From assembly GCF_036014195.1 (NCBI RefSeq), contig NZ_CP107918.1, forward strand, positions 7,006,001 to 7,070,000: a DNA stretch of 64,000 nucleotides, written 5' to 3'. This DNA is from Streptomyces sp. NBC_00442. GTDB taxonomy: Bacteria > Actinomycetota > Actinomycetes > Streptomycetales > Streptomycetaceae. The notes below the pieces were generated by a model. It searched no databases and was not told the origin of the DNA. It was given only the letters and a program-made list of their open reading frames with translations. Shown here in pieces: positions 1 to 8,840 of this stretch. Numbering within the stretch: position 1 is the stretch's first letter; every line of letters begins with the position of its first letter. Made by a program: the position numbers and the translations under genes.

Positions 1-495
1 GGCGGGGACGTCCTGCGGCTCGATCCGGTACGCGGCCGTGGAGTTGTCCGCGATGACGGCTTTCCTGGCGGCGAGGACCTGGGCGCAGAGGGTGCCCTCC
101 TCCGCGTCCTTGGTGCAGACCCCGTTCACCGCGCCGCTGTCGGCGGCCTTGTTGGTGGCGCCGGAGAGGATCAGTGAGTACTGGGTGTTGACGCTGTTGC
201 TGCCCAGGCCGTTGGAGGGGCGTGGCTGGAACCACTTCAGGTCCGGCCGGGCCGCCTCCTCGGCGTTTTTCGGATCGTTCTTCGGGAGGTTGTACGTCTG
301 CCCGATGAGGGAGGAGCCGACGACCTGGCCGCTCCTGTCCTTGATCTCGGAGCCGTTGGCCCTGTCGTGGAAGAGGGCCTGGGCGATCCCGGTGACGGCG
401 AGGGGATAGATGACGCCGCAGATCACGGTCAGGACGAGGAGGGCGCGCAGGCCCGCCCCGAGCAGCCGTGCCGCGTTTCCTACGGAACTGTTCAT
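1..495 (-). CDS. kdpC: KdpC, K+-transporting P-type ATPase subunit C (partial, cut by window edge)
   Basis: 165 codons are visible from an ATG at 495 and run off the left edge, so the C-terminus is missing (the family is about 190-220 aa). The N-terminus has one membrane segment (about residues 10-30), then conserved KdpC stretches such as GSSLIGQTYN and FQPRPSNGLGSNSVNTQYSL. KdpC is the single-pass accessory subunit that stabilises the KdpFABC complex. It starts 6 nt after the kdpB stop, so it is the last gene of the operon seen here. Whether kdpD/kdpE follow cannot be seen. Confidence 0.95.
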   Translation of the reverse strand, partial: MNSSVGNAARLLGAGLRALLVLTVICGVIYPLAVTGIAQALFHDRANGSEIKDRSGQVVGSSLIGQTYNLPKNDPKNAEEAARPDLKWFQPRPSNGLGSNSVNTQYSLILSGATNKAADSGAVNGVCTKDAEEGTLCAQVLAARKAVIADNSTAAYRIEPQDVPA

Positions 496-501
496 GGTCG
501 A

Positions 502-2604
502 TCAGCCGATTCCGGGGATGAGGGTGATGAGCATGTCGATGATCTTGATGCCGATGAACGGGGCGACGAGCCCGCCGAGTCCGTAGATCCCGATGTTGCG
601 GCGGAGCATCCTGTCGGCGCTGGTGGGCCGGTACTGGACGCCCTTGAGGGCGAGCGGCACGAGCGCGATGATGATGAGCGCGTTGAAGATGACGGCGGAC
701 AGGATCGCGGAGTTCGGCGAGTGCAGGCCCATGACGTTGAGCTTGTCGAGGCCCGGGTAGACCGCGGCGAACATGGCCGGGATGATCGCGAAGTACTTGG
801 CGACGTCGTTGGCGATGGAGAAGGTGGTCAAGGCCCCCCGTGTGATGAGGAGTTGCTTGCCGATCTCGACGATCTCGATGAGCTTGGTGGGGTTGGAGTC
901 CAGGTCCACCATGTTCCCGGCCTCCTTGGCGGCCGAGGTGCCCGTGTTCATCGCCACGCCGACGTCCGCCTGGGCGAGAGCCGGGGCGTCGTTGGTGCCG
1001 TCGCCCGTCATCGCCACGAGCTTGCCGCCGGCCTGCTCCCGCTTGATGAGGGCCATCTTGTCCTCGGGCGTGGCCTCGGCGAGGAAGTCGTCGACGCCGG
1101 CCTCCTGTGCGATGGCCTTCGCCGTCAGCGGGTTGTCGCCCGTGATCATGATCGTCTTGATGCCCATGCGGCGCAGCTCGTCGAACCGCTCGCGCATGCC
1201 TTCCTTCACGACGTCCTTGAGGTGAATGACACCCAGGACCCGGGCACCCTTGTCGTCCTTGACCGCGACGAGGAGGGGCGTGCCGCCGGCTTCCGAGATC
1301 CGGTTGGCGAGCGTGTCGGCTTCGTCGGAGACCTGCCCGCCCTGTTCCCGCACCCAGGTGATGACCGAACCGGCGGCGCCCTTGCGGGTCTGGCTGCCGT
1401 CCACGTCGACGCCCGACATGCGGGTCTGCGCGGTGAAGGCGATCCACTCGGCCTGGGACAGTTCGCCCTGGTGGCGTTCGCGCAGCCCGTACTTCTCCTT
1501 CGCGAGGACCACGATGGAGCGGCCCTCGGGGGTCTCGTCCGCGAGGGACGACAGCTGGGCGGCGTCGGCGAGTTCGGCCTCCGTGGTGCCCTTGACCGGG
1601 ACGAATTCGGAGGCCTGCCGATTGCCCAGCGTGATCGTGCCGGTCTTGTCGAGCAGCAGTGTCGACACGTCGCCGGCGGCCTCCACCGCACGTCCGCTCA
1701 TCGCCAGGACGTTGCGCTGGACGAGCCGGTCCATGCCCGCGATGCCGATCGCGGAGAGCAGGGCGCCGATGGTGGTCGGGATCAGACAGACGAGCAGGGC
1801 CGTGAGCACGATCATCGACTGTTCGGCGCCGGCGTAGATCGCGAACGGCTGGAGGGTGACCACGGCGAGCAGGAAGACGATGGTCAACGAGGCGAGCAGG
1901 ATGTTCAGCGCGATCTCGTTGGGCGTCTTCTGCCGGGCCGCGCCCTCGACCAGGGCGATCATGCGGTCGATGAAGGTCTCGCCGGGCTTGGTCGTGATCT
2001 TGATGACGATCCGGTCGGAGAGGACCTTCGTGCCGCCGGTGACGGCCGAGCGGTCACCGCCCGACTCCCGGATCACGGGCGCGGACTCGCCGGTGATGGC
2101 GGACTCGTCGACGGACGCGACGCCTTCCACGACGTCACCGTCGCCGGGGATGACGTCCCCGGCCTCGCAGACCACCAGGTCGCCGATGCGCAGCTCGGCT
2201 CCCGGGACCTGCTCCTCACTCCGGCCGTCCGTCAGGCGGCGGGCGACGGAGTCCGTCTTGGCCTTGCGCAGGGTGTCGGCCTGGGCCTTGCCGCGCCCCT
2301 CGGCGACGGCCTCGGCGAGGTTGGCGAAGATCGTGGTCAGCCACAGCCAGGCGGTGATGGCCCAGCCGAACCAGTCCGTCGGGTTCTTGACCGCCAGCAC
2401 GGTCGTGACGACGGAGCCGATGAGGACCACGAACATGACAGGCGACTTGACCATGACGCGCGGGTCGAGCTTCCGCACCGCGTCGGGGAAGGACTTCAGC
2501 AGCTGCTTGGGATCGAAGAGCCCGCCGCCGACCCGTCCGGCGCCCGGCTTGTGGCCGGTGGATACGTCCTGGTGCGGAGCCCTGGTGGGCGTGGCGGTGC
2601 TCAT
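502..2604 (-). CDS. kdpB: KdpB, catalytic P-type ATPase subunit
   Basis: 700 aa. ATP-hydrolysing subunit of the high-affinity KdpFABC potassium pump in the cytoplasmic membrane. Visible motifs: TGES of the actuator domain (about 171-174), the phosphorylation motif DKTGTITL with the acceptor Asp near 319, the [19 protein letters not shown] hinge, and C-terminal membrane helices. The ATG at 2604 overlaps the kdpA stop by 4 nt (ATGA), so translation is coupled. An apparent upstream extension in this frame lies inside kdpA and is a shadow. Length and motifs match the family fully; nothing is missing. Confidence 0.97.
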   Translation of the reverse strand: MSTATPTRAPHQDVSTGHKPGAGRVGGGLFDPKQLLKSFPDAVRKLDPRVMVKSPVMFVVLIGSVVTTVLAVKNPTDWFGWAITAWLWLTTIFANLAEAVAEGRGKAQADTLRKAKTDSVARRLTDGRSEEQVPGAELRIGDLVVCEAGDVIPGDGDVVEGVASVDESAITGESAPVIRESGGDRSAVTGGTKVLSDRIVIKITTKPGETFIDRMIALVEGAARQKTPNEIALNILLASLTIVFLLAVVTLQPFAIYAGAEQSMIVLTALLVCLIPTTIGALLSAIGIAGMDRLVQRNVLAMSGRAVEAAGDVSTLLLDKTGTITLGNRQASEFVPVKGTTEAELADAAQLSSLADETPEGRSIVVLAKEKYGLRERHQGELSQAEWIAFTAQTRMSGVDVDGSQTRKGAAGSVITWVREQGGQVSDEADTLANRISEAGGTPLLVAVKDDKGARVLGVIHLKDVVKEGMRERFDELRRMGIKTIMITGDNPLTAKAIAQEAGVDDFLAEATPEDKMALIKREQAGGKLVAMTGDGTNDAPALAQADVGVAMNTGTSAAKEAGNMVDLDSNPTKLIEIVEIGKQLLITRGALTTFSIANDVAKYFAIIPAMFAAVYPGLDKLNVMGLHSPNSAILSAVIFNALIIIALVPLALKGVQYRPTSADRMLRRNIGIYGLGGLVAPFIGIKIIDMLITLIPGIG

Positions 2605-4265
2605 GAGGCGAGCCCTTCGGCGAGCGGTCCCAGCGCGAGGGCCGGGAAGTAGGTCAGACCGGTGATGATGATGATCGTGCCGACGAGCAGTCCGGCGTAC
2701 AGAGGCTTGTCCGTCCGCAGCGTTCCCGCGGTCTCGGGGACGGGTTTCTGCTCGGCGAGGGAACCGGCGAGTGCGAGGACGAAGACCATGGGCAGGAAGC
2801 GGCCGAGCAGCATGGCGATGCCGATGGTCGAGTTGAACCACTGCGTGTCGGCGTTCAGGCCCGCGAAGGCCGAGCCGTTGTTGTTGGCGCCCGAGGTGTA
2901 GGCGTAGAGGATCTCGGAGAAGCCGTGGGCGCCGGCGTTGGCCATCGAGGTGACCGGCGTGGGCAGCGCCATCGCGGCGGCCGTGAAGCCGAGGACGAGG
3001 GTGGGGGTGACGAGGATGTAGCAGGCGGCCAGCTTGATCTGGCGGGTGCCGATCTTCTTGCCCAGGTATTCGGGGGTGCGGCCGACCATGAGGCCGGCGA
3101 TGAACACGGCGATGATCGCCATGATCAGCATGCCGTAGAGGCCGGAGCCGACACCGCCGGGTGCGATCTCGCCGAGCTGCATGCCAAGGAGCTGGATGCC
3201 GCCGCCCAGGCCCGTGTACGAGGAGTGGAAGGAGTTGACCGCTCCCGTCGAGGTCAAGGTCGTGGCCACCGAGAAGATCGCGGATCCGCCGATGCCGAAG
3301 CGCGTCTCCTTGCCCTCCATGGCGCCGCCCGCGGCTTGGAGCGCCGGGCCGTGGTGGGCGAACTCCGTCCACATCATCAGCGCGGTGAAGCCGATCCAGA
3401 TGACGGCCATGGTCGCGAGGATCGCGTAGCCCTGCCGCAGGTTGGCGACCATGCGGCCGAAGGTCCGCGTGAGGGCGAAGGGGATGAGCAGGATCAGGAA
3501 GATCTCGAAGAGGTTCGAGAACGGGGTGGGGTTCTCGAAGGGGTGGGCGGAGTTGGCGTTGAAGTAGCCGCCGCCGTTGGTGCCCAGCTCCTTGATGACT
3601 TCCTGCGAGGCGACCGCGCCGCCGTTCCACTGCTGGCTGCCGCCCAGGAACTGGCCGACGTCGTGGATGCCGGCGAAGTTCTGGATGGCGCCGCAGGCGA
3701 CCAGGATCACCGCGCCGATCACGGAGATGGGGACAAGGATGCGGAGGGTGCCGCGGACCAGGTCGGCCCAGAAGTTGCCGAGTTCGCCGGTGCGCGAGCG
3801 CGCGAAGCCCCGTACCAGGGCCACCGCGACGGCCATGCCGACCGCGGCGGAGACGAAGTTCTGGACCGCGAGGCCGCCGGTCTGCACGACGTGGCCCATG
3901 GCCTGCTCGCCGTAATACGACTGCCAGTTGGTGTTCGCCACGAACGAGGCGGCCGTGTTGAAGGCCTGGTCCGGGTCGATCGCGGAGAAACCGAGCGAGC
4001 CCGGCAGGACGCCCTGGGCGCGCTGCATCAGGTAGAGGAACAGGACGCTCACGGCGGAGAAGGTCAGGACAGCGCGCAGGTAGGCGGGCCAGCGCATCTC
4101 GGCCGACGGGTTCGCGCCGATGGCCTTGTAGATCCACTTCTCCGGCTTGTAGTGCTTCTCGGAGGAGTAGACCTTCGCCATGTACTCACCGAGGGGTCGG
4201 TAGGCGAGCGCGAGTGCGGCGATCAGCGCGATCAGCTGGAGCACTCCAGCGGTTACGGGGCTCAT
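2601..4265 (-). CDS. kdpA: KdpA, K+-binding channel-like subunit
   Basis: 554 aa, the usual length for KdpA. Polytopic membrane subunit, related to the Trk/Ktr superfamily, that binds and passes K+ in the KdpFABC pump. Selectivity-filter-like segments are visible, e.g. [33 protein letters not shown] and [13 protein letters not shown]. It starts 8 nt after the kdpF stop and overlaps kdpB by 4 nt, giving the order kdpF-A-B-C. Several alternative frames across this gene are long because of GC bias but have no family match. Confidence 0.97.
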   Translation of the reverse strand: MSPVTAGVLQLIALIAALALAYRPLGEYMAKVYSSEKHYKPEKWIYKAIGANPSAEMRWPAYLRAVLTFSAVSVLFLYLMQRAQGVLPGSLGFSAIDPDQAFNTAASFVANTNWQSYYGEQAMGHVVQTGGLAVQNFVSAAVGMAVAVALVRGFARSRTGELGNFWADLVRGTLRILVPISVIGAVILVACGAIQNFAGIHDVGQFLGGSQQWNGGAVASQEVIKELGTNGGGYFNANSAHPFENPTPFSNLFEIFLILLIPFALTRTFGRMVANLRQGYAILATMAVIWIGFTALMMWTEFAHHGPALQAAGGAMEGKETRFGIGGSAIFSVATTLTSTGAVNSFHSSYTGLGGGIQLLGMQLGEIAPGGVGSGLYGMLIMAIIAVFIAGLMVGRTPEYLGKKIGTRQIKLAACYILVTPTLVLGFTAAAMALPTPVTSMANAGAHGFSEILYAYTSGANNNGSAFAGLNADTQWFNSTIGIAMLLGRFLPMVFVLALAGSLAEQKPVPETAGTLRTDKPLYAGLLVGTIIIITGLTYFPALALGPLAEGLAS

Positions 4266-4273
4266 AGCAGTGC

Positions 4274-4363
4274 TCAGAACCTCTCCGGGTACACGAGGGC
4301 GAGGATGAGGTAACCGAGCAGGGAGACGGCGACCACCAGACCGACGATGTTCTCGACGCTCAC
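4274..4363 (-). CDS. kdpF: KdpF, small stabilising subunit
   Basis: 29 aa from a GTG at 4363: [18 protein letters not shown] followed by the typical KdpF ending YPERF. Single transmembrane peptide that stabilises the KdpFABC complex. The GTG overlaps the stop of the upstream 27-aa ORF (GTGA), so translation looks coupled. It sits 8 nt before kdpA. A longer reading in this frame runs upstream but has no RBS or family support. Confidence 0.9.
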   Translation of the reverse strand: MSVENIVGLVVAVSLLGYLILALVYPERF

Positions 4364-4443
4364 AGCTTGGTCACCCCCTTGGCGATGAGGGCCACCAGCG
4401 CGAAGACCGCGACCGTGGTGACGACGAAGGCCAGATCGGCCAT
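4360..4443 (-). CDS. 27-aa single-pass membrane peptide leading the kdp operon
   Basis: Very short ORF: ATG at 4443 with a good AGGAGCTC ribosome-binding site 6 nt before it. The peptide begins [19 protein letters not shown] and ends AKGVTKL, i.e. one hydrophobic helix with a basic tail. Its stop overlaps the GTG of kdpF by 4 nt. No function is known to me. From position it may be an extra KdpF-like subunit, or a leader whose translation opens kdpF. The overlap and RBS argue that it is translated. Confidence 0.7.
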   Translation of the reverse strand: MADLAFVVTTVAVFALVALIAKGVTKL

Positions 4444-4475
4444 CGTGAGCTCCTGAATGAAGAGGGAAGTAATGA

Positions 4476-4493
4476 ATCGGCCACATGGCCGAT
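4476..4493 (-). promoter_or_regulatory. Perfect 18-nt inverted repeat in the kdp leader
   Basis: ATCGGCC-ACAT-GGCCGAT, two perfect 7-bp arms around a 4-nt loop, lying 33 nt upstream of the first start codon (4443). It could be a leader hairpin or an operator; the sequence alone does not decide. Confidence 0.5.
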
Positions 4494-4532
4494 GACGACA
4501 TAACCGTGTCTTCATCCCGGCGCTAAGACGCT

Positions 4533-4551
4533 TTGACGGGGTCCATACGGC
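4533..4551. promoter_or_regulatory. Candidate kdp regulatory motif, copy 1
   Basis: TTGACGGGGTCCATACGGC on the plus strand, 89 nt upstream of the first ORF of the kdp operon. It matches 14 of 19 positions of the element at 5581-5599, which lies at a similar distance (94 nt) upstream of the second kdpF. The common form is TTGACG-n4-CCATA-y-GGC. It is a candidate KdpE-type operator or promoter part, by inference only. Confidence 0.45.
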
Positions 4552-4602
4552 CGCCGGGGGACTCTTGACGGCACCCTTACGTGAGGGGCCCTGAATCGCC
4601 GC

Positions 4603-5355
4603 TCAGCCCTGGTGGGACAGGCCGGCCGTGTCCAGGGCCGTACCGGCCTGCGCGGCCAGCGCGACAGCCACCAGGCAGGCCTCTTCGGGCGGCAGGGGGC
4701 GGCCGGGGAGCGGGTCGAGGAGGAAGCGGCCGTAGTAGTGGCCTCCGCCGAACACCCGCAGCTCCGTCTCCACGTCCGGCCACTCGGCGTACTGGGTGAT
4801 CCGGTCGCCGCGGCGCAGCCACAGGCCGCCGTCGTGTTCGAGGCGGGGGAAGTGCCCGACGAGACTGCCGTACTGGAAGCGACAACCGCGAAGCCCCAGC
4901 AGGCCGACGAGCTCCCGGCGCACGTACTCGACGACCTCTTCCGGTGAGCCGCCGTCCTCGGCCATCCGGGCAGATTCCCGGAGGCTGGTCAGGTGCGCGG
5001 TATCGGCGACCACGACGGTACGGAGCCGGCGCACGCGGACGGCCAGCCGCGAGACGATCAGACCGACGACGAGCAGGAGAACGACCGTCAGCATCTCCTC
5101 GCCGTTGTCGATGACGAACCGCCCGTACGGCCGGGTGAGGAAGAAGTCGAACCAGGCGGCCGCCGAGAGCGCCGCCAGCGCCCCGGCCGCCGAGGTGCCG
5201 AACGCGGCGACCGCGACCACCACGACGACCATGACAAGCGCCTCGTTCGTCACAGAGAGCTCCGTGCGGAACGGCACGAGCGCGCGCGCCACGAGGAAGG
5301 GAGCCACGAGCCCCGCCAGCAGGGCAGTGGGGTCGTGGAGTCGGTACCCGGACAT
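4603..5355 (-). CDS. DUF4118 membrane protein, KdpD-like sensor lacking a kinase domain
   Basis: 250 aa from the ATG at 5355 (AGGAGG 6 nt upstream). About four hydrophobic segments (residues 10-110) match the DUF4118 membrane part of KdpD, with the conserved AAWFDFFLTRPYGRF loop. The C-terminal cytoplasmic part (about 135-250) resembles the GAF-like region of KdpD and ends without HisKA or HATPase domains. It therefore cannot phosphorylate KdpE itself. Gene position next to kdpF copy 2 and kdpFABC suggests a K+/turgor sensing or modulating role. It sits 41 nt downstream of the second kdpF and probably shares its transcript. Confidence 0.8.
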   Translation of the reverse strand: MSGYRLHDPTALLAGLVAPFLVARALVPFRTELSVTNEALVMVVVVVAVAAFGTSAAGALAALSAAAWFDFFLTRPYGRFVIDNGEEMLTVVLLLVVGLIVSRLAVRVRRLRTVVVADTAHLTSLRESARMAEDGGSPEEVVEYVRRELVGLLGLRGCRFQYGSLVGHFPRLEHDGGLWLRRGDRITQYAEWPDVETELRVFGGGHYYGRFLLDPLPGRPLPPEEACLVAVALAAQAGTALDTAGLSHQG

Positions 5356-5396
5356 GTGATGCCTCCTGTCCGGAAGGCGGAGTGCAGAGCCCTGGA

Positions 5397-5486
5397 TCAG
5401 AACCTCTCGGGCCTGATCAAAGCGGCCACGAGGTAGGCGAGCAGGGCGACGGCGACGATGAGCCCGACCACGTTTTCCACGTCCAT
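5397..5486 (-). CDS. kdpF: Second KdpF-like peptide
   Basis: 29 aa from the ATG at 5486 with AAGGAGAA 8 nt upstream: MDVENVVGLIVAVALLAYLV followed by AALIRPERF. It is closely similar to the operon kdpF (VENxVGLxVAVxLLxYL, then PERF) but lies outside kdpFABC, directly before the DUF4118 gene. This is a duplicated KdpF, perhaps a partner for the DUF4118 protein or an alternative stabiliser of the pump. Confidence 0.8.
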   Translation of the reverse strand: MDVENVVGLIVAVALLAYLVAALIRPERF

Positions 5487-5580
5487 CCGCTGCTTCTCCT
5501 TCGATGTGTGCGCCCAGGCCGCGTCGCCCACCTTCAGCGTGCCCCTGGGGGCACGCGCAACCACGCACCCTGGCGGGGTC

Positions 5581-5599
5581 TTGACGTACCCCATATGGC
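5581..5599. promoter_or_regulatory. Candidate kdp regulatory motif, copy 2
   Basis: TTGACGTACCCCATATGGC, 94 nt upstream of kdpF copy 2 and about 130 nt upstream of the divergent kimA-like gene. 14 of 19 positions are shared with 4533-4551 in the same orientation. It may serve both divergent genes. Confidence 0.45.
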
Positions 5600-5729
5600 A
5601 TTAGGGCCTCGGCGTCAGGAGCGCGTGAAGAGTGGACCGGCTGGCGTATGGATCGCGCCAGGCACCCTGGTCATCCGGCCACCGCCTTCGGACGCTGTCC
5701 TCACTTTGTCCAATGGAGGAACAGCGAAG

Positions 5730-7634
5730 ATGGCTATGCACACGCGCAAGCCGGCCACGGCAGGACAGGCGCCGAACCAGGAGGAACCTCCTGATACCGG
5801 CGTCACGACGCACGCCGCAGGCGACGGACACCGGCTGACCGCCCTCCAGGGTTTGGCCGCGCTGTCCCTCGACGCGATGGCTTCCGTTGCCTACGGGCCC
5901 GAGTCGATCGTGCTGGTCCTGGCGGCGGCCGGTGCCCACGGCCTGGGGTTCACCCTCCCCGTGACCCTGGCGATCGCGACGCTGATGGCCGTTCTGGTGG
6001 CCTCGTACCGGCAGGTGATCGCGGCGTTCCCGGACGGCGGCGGCTCGTACGCCGTCGCCAAGAAGCACCTGGGCCGCCGCACGAGCCTGGTCGCCGCCGC
6101 CTCGCTGATCCTGGACTACGTCCTGAACGTCGCCGTCTCCGTCACCGCCGGCGTGGCCGCGCTGACCTCGGCCTTCCCGGGGCTGTACGGCGAGCGGGTG
6201 TGGATCTGCCTCGGGGTCCTCGCCCTGGTCACGGCGATCAACCTGCGCGGCGTCGTCGACTCCGCCAAGGCCTTCCTCGTCCCGACGGCCGTGTTCGTCG
6301 GGACGATTCTGACCATGGTCGCGGTCGGCCTCTTCCGTGACGGTCCGGTGAGCACCGCCTCGGCCGCCGGACACGCCTCGGCCCTGAGGGAGGGGGCCAC
6401 CGCGGTCGGTGCGCTCCTGTTGCTGAAGGCATTCGCTGCCGGCTGTTCCGCCCTGACGGGCGTCGAGGCGGTCGCCAACGCGGTGCCGTCCTTCCGGGCG
6501 CCGGCCGCCCGGCGCGCCCAGCGCACCGAGGTCGCCCTCGGCGCCCTCCTCGGCGTCATGCTGATCGGGCTGGCGGTCCTGATCGGCCGGTTCCACCTCC
6601 AGCCGGTCGAGGGAGTGACCGTCCTCGCCCAGCTCGCGGACGCCTCGTTCGGGCACAACGCGGCCTTCTACGTGGTCCAGTTCGCGACCATGGTGCTGCT
6701 GGCCCTGGCCGCGAACACCTCCTTCGGCGGGCTCCCGGTGCTCATGAGCCTGCTCGCACGCGACAACTACCTGCCGCACGTCTTCGCCCTCAAGGCGGAC
6801 CGCCAGGTGCACCGCCATGGTGTGGTCTGGCTGGCGCTGGTGTCGGCCGCCCTGCTCGTGTTCTCCGGCGGCGACACCAACACCCTCGTCCCGCTCTTCG
6901 CCATCGGAGTCTTCGTAGGCTTCACGATCTGCCAGGTCGGCATGGTCCGGCACTGGCACGGCGAGCGCCCCAGGGGCTGGCGGGCGAAGGCCGTCCTCAA
7001 CGGCTTCGGTGCGCTGCTGACCGGTGTCTCAGCGGTCGTGGTGACCGCCACCAAGTTCACCGGAGGTGCCTGGCTGATCGTCGTCGCCCTGCCGCTGCTC
7101 GTCCTCGGCTTCGGACGCGTCCGCCGTGCCTACGCGCAGATCGGCGAACGCCTGGAACTCGGCCGCATCCCGCAGGCGCCCCACAGCTTCCGCTCCCTCG
7201 TCGTCGTACCGGTCTCCGGCCTCTCCCGGCTCACCTGTCAGGCGCTCACCGCGGCCCGTTCGCTCGGCGACGAGGTCGTCGCCGTGACCATCACGCACTC
7301 CGCCCCGGAGGACCGGCAGGCAGCCGAAGCGCTGCGCCGGGACTGGGAGTTGTGGAAGCCCGGAGTCGAGCTGACCGAGATCGCCTCGGAGAGCCGCTCC
7401 CTCGGCCGGCCCATGTCGGCCTACGTGCGCGAGCTGACGCGAACGCACCCGAATGCCCAGGTGACCGTGCTGATCCCGGAAACCGAACCCGCTCACCTGT
7501 GGCAGCGGGCGCTCCAGAACCAGCGCGGTTCCGTCGTCGCCCACGCCGTGCGTCGCGACACCGACGCCGTCATCTGCCGGCTGCGCTTCCGCATCACCGA
7601 CGACGCGCGCCGACCCGCGTCGACGCGCCCTTGA
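5730..7634 (+). CDS. kimA: KimA-type potassium importer (APC superfamily)
   Basis: 634 aa, ATG at 5730 with GGAGGA 9 nt upstream. About twelve membrane segments (residues 40-470) are followed by a cytosolic UspA-like C-terminal domain (about 490-620). The sequence tracks Bacillus subtilis KimA (YdaO): SLDAMASVAYGPES (Asp48, Tyr55), SLILDYVLNVAVS, KAFAAGCSALTGVEA and the linker VVVPVSGL. These carry the acidic, Tyr and Thr residues known in KimA for K+ and proton binding. Family knowledge: H+/K+ symport. The adjacent kdp genes support potassium rather than amino acid transport. No c-di-AMP riboswitch was recognised upstream. Confidence 0.85.
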   Translation: MAMHTRKPATAGQAPNQEEPPDTGVTTHAAGDGHRLTALQGLAALSLDAMASVAYGPESIVLVLAAAGAHGLGFTLPVTLAIATLMAVLVASYRQVIAAFPDGGGSYAVAKKHLGRRTSLVAAASLILDYVLNVAVSVTAGVAALTSAFPGLYGERVWICLGVLALVTAINLRGVVDSAKAFLVPTAVFVGTILTMVAVGLFRDGPVSTASAAGHASALREGATAVGALLLLKAFAAGCSALTGVEAVANAVPSFRAPAARRAQRTEVALGALLGVMLIGLAVLIGRFHLQPVEGVTVLAQLADASFGHNAAFYVVQFATMVLLALAANTSFGGLPVLMSLLARDNYLPHVFALKADRQVHRHGVVWLALVSAALLVFSGGDTNTLVPLFAIGVFVGFTICQVGMVRHWHGERPRGWRAKAVLNGFGALLTGVSAVVVTATKFTGGAWLIVVALPLLVLGFGRVRRAYAQIGERLELGRIPQAPHSFRSLVVVPVSGLSRLTCQALTAARSLGDEVVAVTITHSAPEDRQAAEALRRDWELWKPGVELTEIASESRSLGRPMSAYVRELTRTHPNAQVTVLIPETEPAHLWQRALQNQRGSVVAHAVRRDTDAVICRLRFRITDDARRPASTRP

Positions 7635-7706
7635 CGGCGACCTGACGCGACTCGTAGCCGCCGTGCGAGAAGGTGCCCGTCCCTCTGCCTGGCCGGGCCG
7701 GTTCGG

Positions 7707-8840
7707 CTACCGGGTGGCGCCCGCCGGGACGGGGGGCCGTTGGATGTCCTCCGGGTGGGCCGTGGACAGCACGGCCTCCTCGTAGGTGATGGTGCCTGCC
7801 GCGACGAGTGCGTTGATGCTGCTCTCCAGGGTCTGCATGCCGTCACGGTGGCCGGTCGAGATCATGTTGCGGATCTGGCGGGTCTTGCCCTCCCGGATCA
7901 GGTTGCGGATCGCCGACGTGCCCACCAGCACCTCGAAGGCGGGCACCCGGCCCCCGCCGGTGCGGGGGATGAGCGTCTGGTTGAGGATGCCGACCAGGGT
8001 GTGCGCCAACTGCAGCCGGATCTGCGGCTGTTGCTCGGCCGGGAACACATCGACGATGCGGTCCAGCGTCTGCGAGGTGTCGTTGGTGTGCAGGGTGGCG
8101 AACACCAGGTGCCCGGTCTCCGCGATGGTCAGGGCCGCGGAGATGCTCTCCGGGTCGCGCATCTCGCCGAGGAGCAGGACGTCGGGATCCTCGCGCAGGG
8201 CCGAGCGCAGCGCGGCGGGGAACGAGTCGGTGTCGGTGCCGACCTCGCGCTGGCTGACCGCGGAGCGCTTGTGCCGGTGCAGGTACTCGATCGGGTCCTC
8301 GATGGTGAGGATGTGCACCGGACGGTGCGTGTTGACGTGGTCGAGGAGCGCCGCGAGGCTCGTCGATTTTCCCGACCCGGTCGGCCCGGTGACCAGCACG
8401 AACCCGCGCGGCATACCGGCCCAGCCGATGACGACCGGGGGGAGCCCGAGCCGCTCGGACGACGGGACGTCGAACGGGATGATCCGCAGCGCGAGGGCCG
8501 ACGCGCCGCGCTGCACGAAGGCGTTGCCGCGCAACCTGGCCTTCTCCCCCCAGCTGAACGAGAAGTCGACCTGCTTGTCCCGGCGGAACCGTTCCGTGAG
8601 TTCCTCGCCGAGCACCCCGGTCACCAGACGATCGGCCTCCGGCTCGGTCAGCGGGGCCCCCTCGACCGCCCGCAGGGCGCCGTCGACACGGAGGAACGGC
8701 GCCGATCCGGCGGTGAGCAGCAGGTCGCTGCCGCCCCGCCGCCACAGCTCGTCGAGCAGGTGGTCGATGTTCGCGGAACGCGGCCCGGACACGGTGGCCT
8801 CCAAAGGGGCGTGCTTGTTCGACATGGCGTGCTGGTTCAT
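7707..8840 (-). CDS. pilT: PilT, type IV pilus retraction ATPase
   Basis: 377 aa. Hexameric ATPase at the cytoplasmic base of type IV pili that depolymerises the pilin fibre. Visible: Walker A GPTGSGKST (middle of the protein), the Asp box LTIEDPIEYLH, the Walker B region LLLGEMRDPE, the His box HLVFATLHTNDTSQTLDRIV, and the PilT-specific AIRNLIREGK near the C-terminus, which separates it from PilB/GspE. The ATG at 8840 overlaps the preceding gene's stop (ATGA). A second ATG at 8825 is possible. Last gene of the minus-strand pilus operon; a retraction motor implies dynamic pili, not just secretion. Confidence 0.93.
   Translation of the reverse strand: MNQHAMSNKHAPLEATVSGPRSANIDHLLDELWRRGGSDLLLTAGSAPFLRVDGALRAVEGAPLTEPEADRLVTGVLGEELTERFRRDKQVDFSFSWGEKARLRGNAFVQRGASALALRIIPFDVPSSERLGLPPVVIGWAGMPRGFVLVTGPTGSGKSTSLAALLDHVNTHRPVHILTIEDPIEYLHRHKRSAVSQREVGTDTDSFPAALRSALREDPDVLLLGEMRDPESISAALTIAETGHLVFATLHTNDTSQTLDRIVDVFPAEQQPQIRLQLAHTLVGILNQTLIPRTGGGRVPAFEVLVGTSAIRNLIREGKTRQIRNMISTGHRDGMQTLESSINALVAAGTITYEEAVLSTAHPEDIQRPPVPAGATR

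Noticed and set aside
502..4137. A single 1211-codon frame spanning kdpB and much of kdpA
   Set aside because: The N-terminal two fifths are a low-complexity shadow inside kdpA; the real kdpB starts at 2604 with a coupled ATGA.
367..4313. Long plus-strand reading frames opposite the kdp operon
   Set aside because: They are antisense shadows rich in Arg/Gly/Asp with no RBS or family match, as expected from GC bias. The same holds for long antisense frames over the pilus and regulator genes.
5487..5729. Possible c-di-AMP (ydaO) riboswitch before kimA
   Set aside because: The conserved core of that riboswitch was not recognised in the 240-nt leader; a covariance search would decide.
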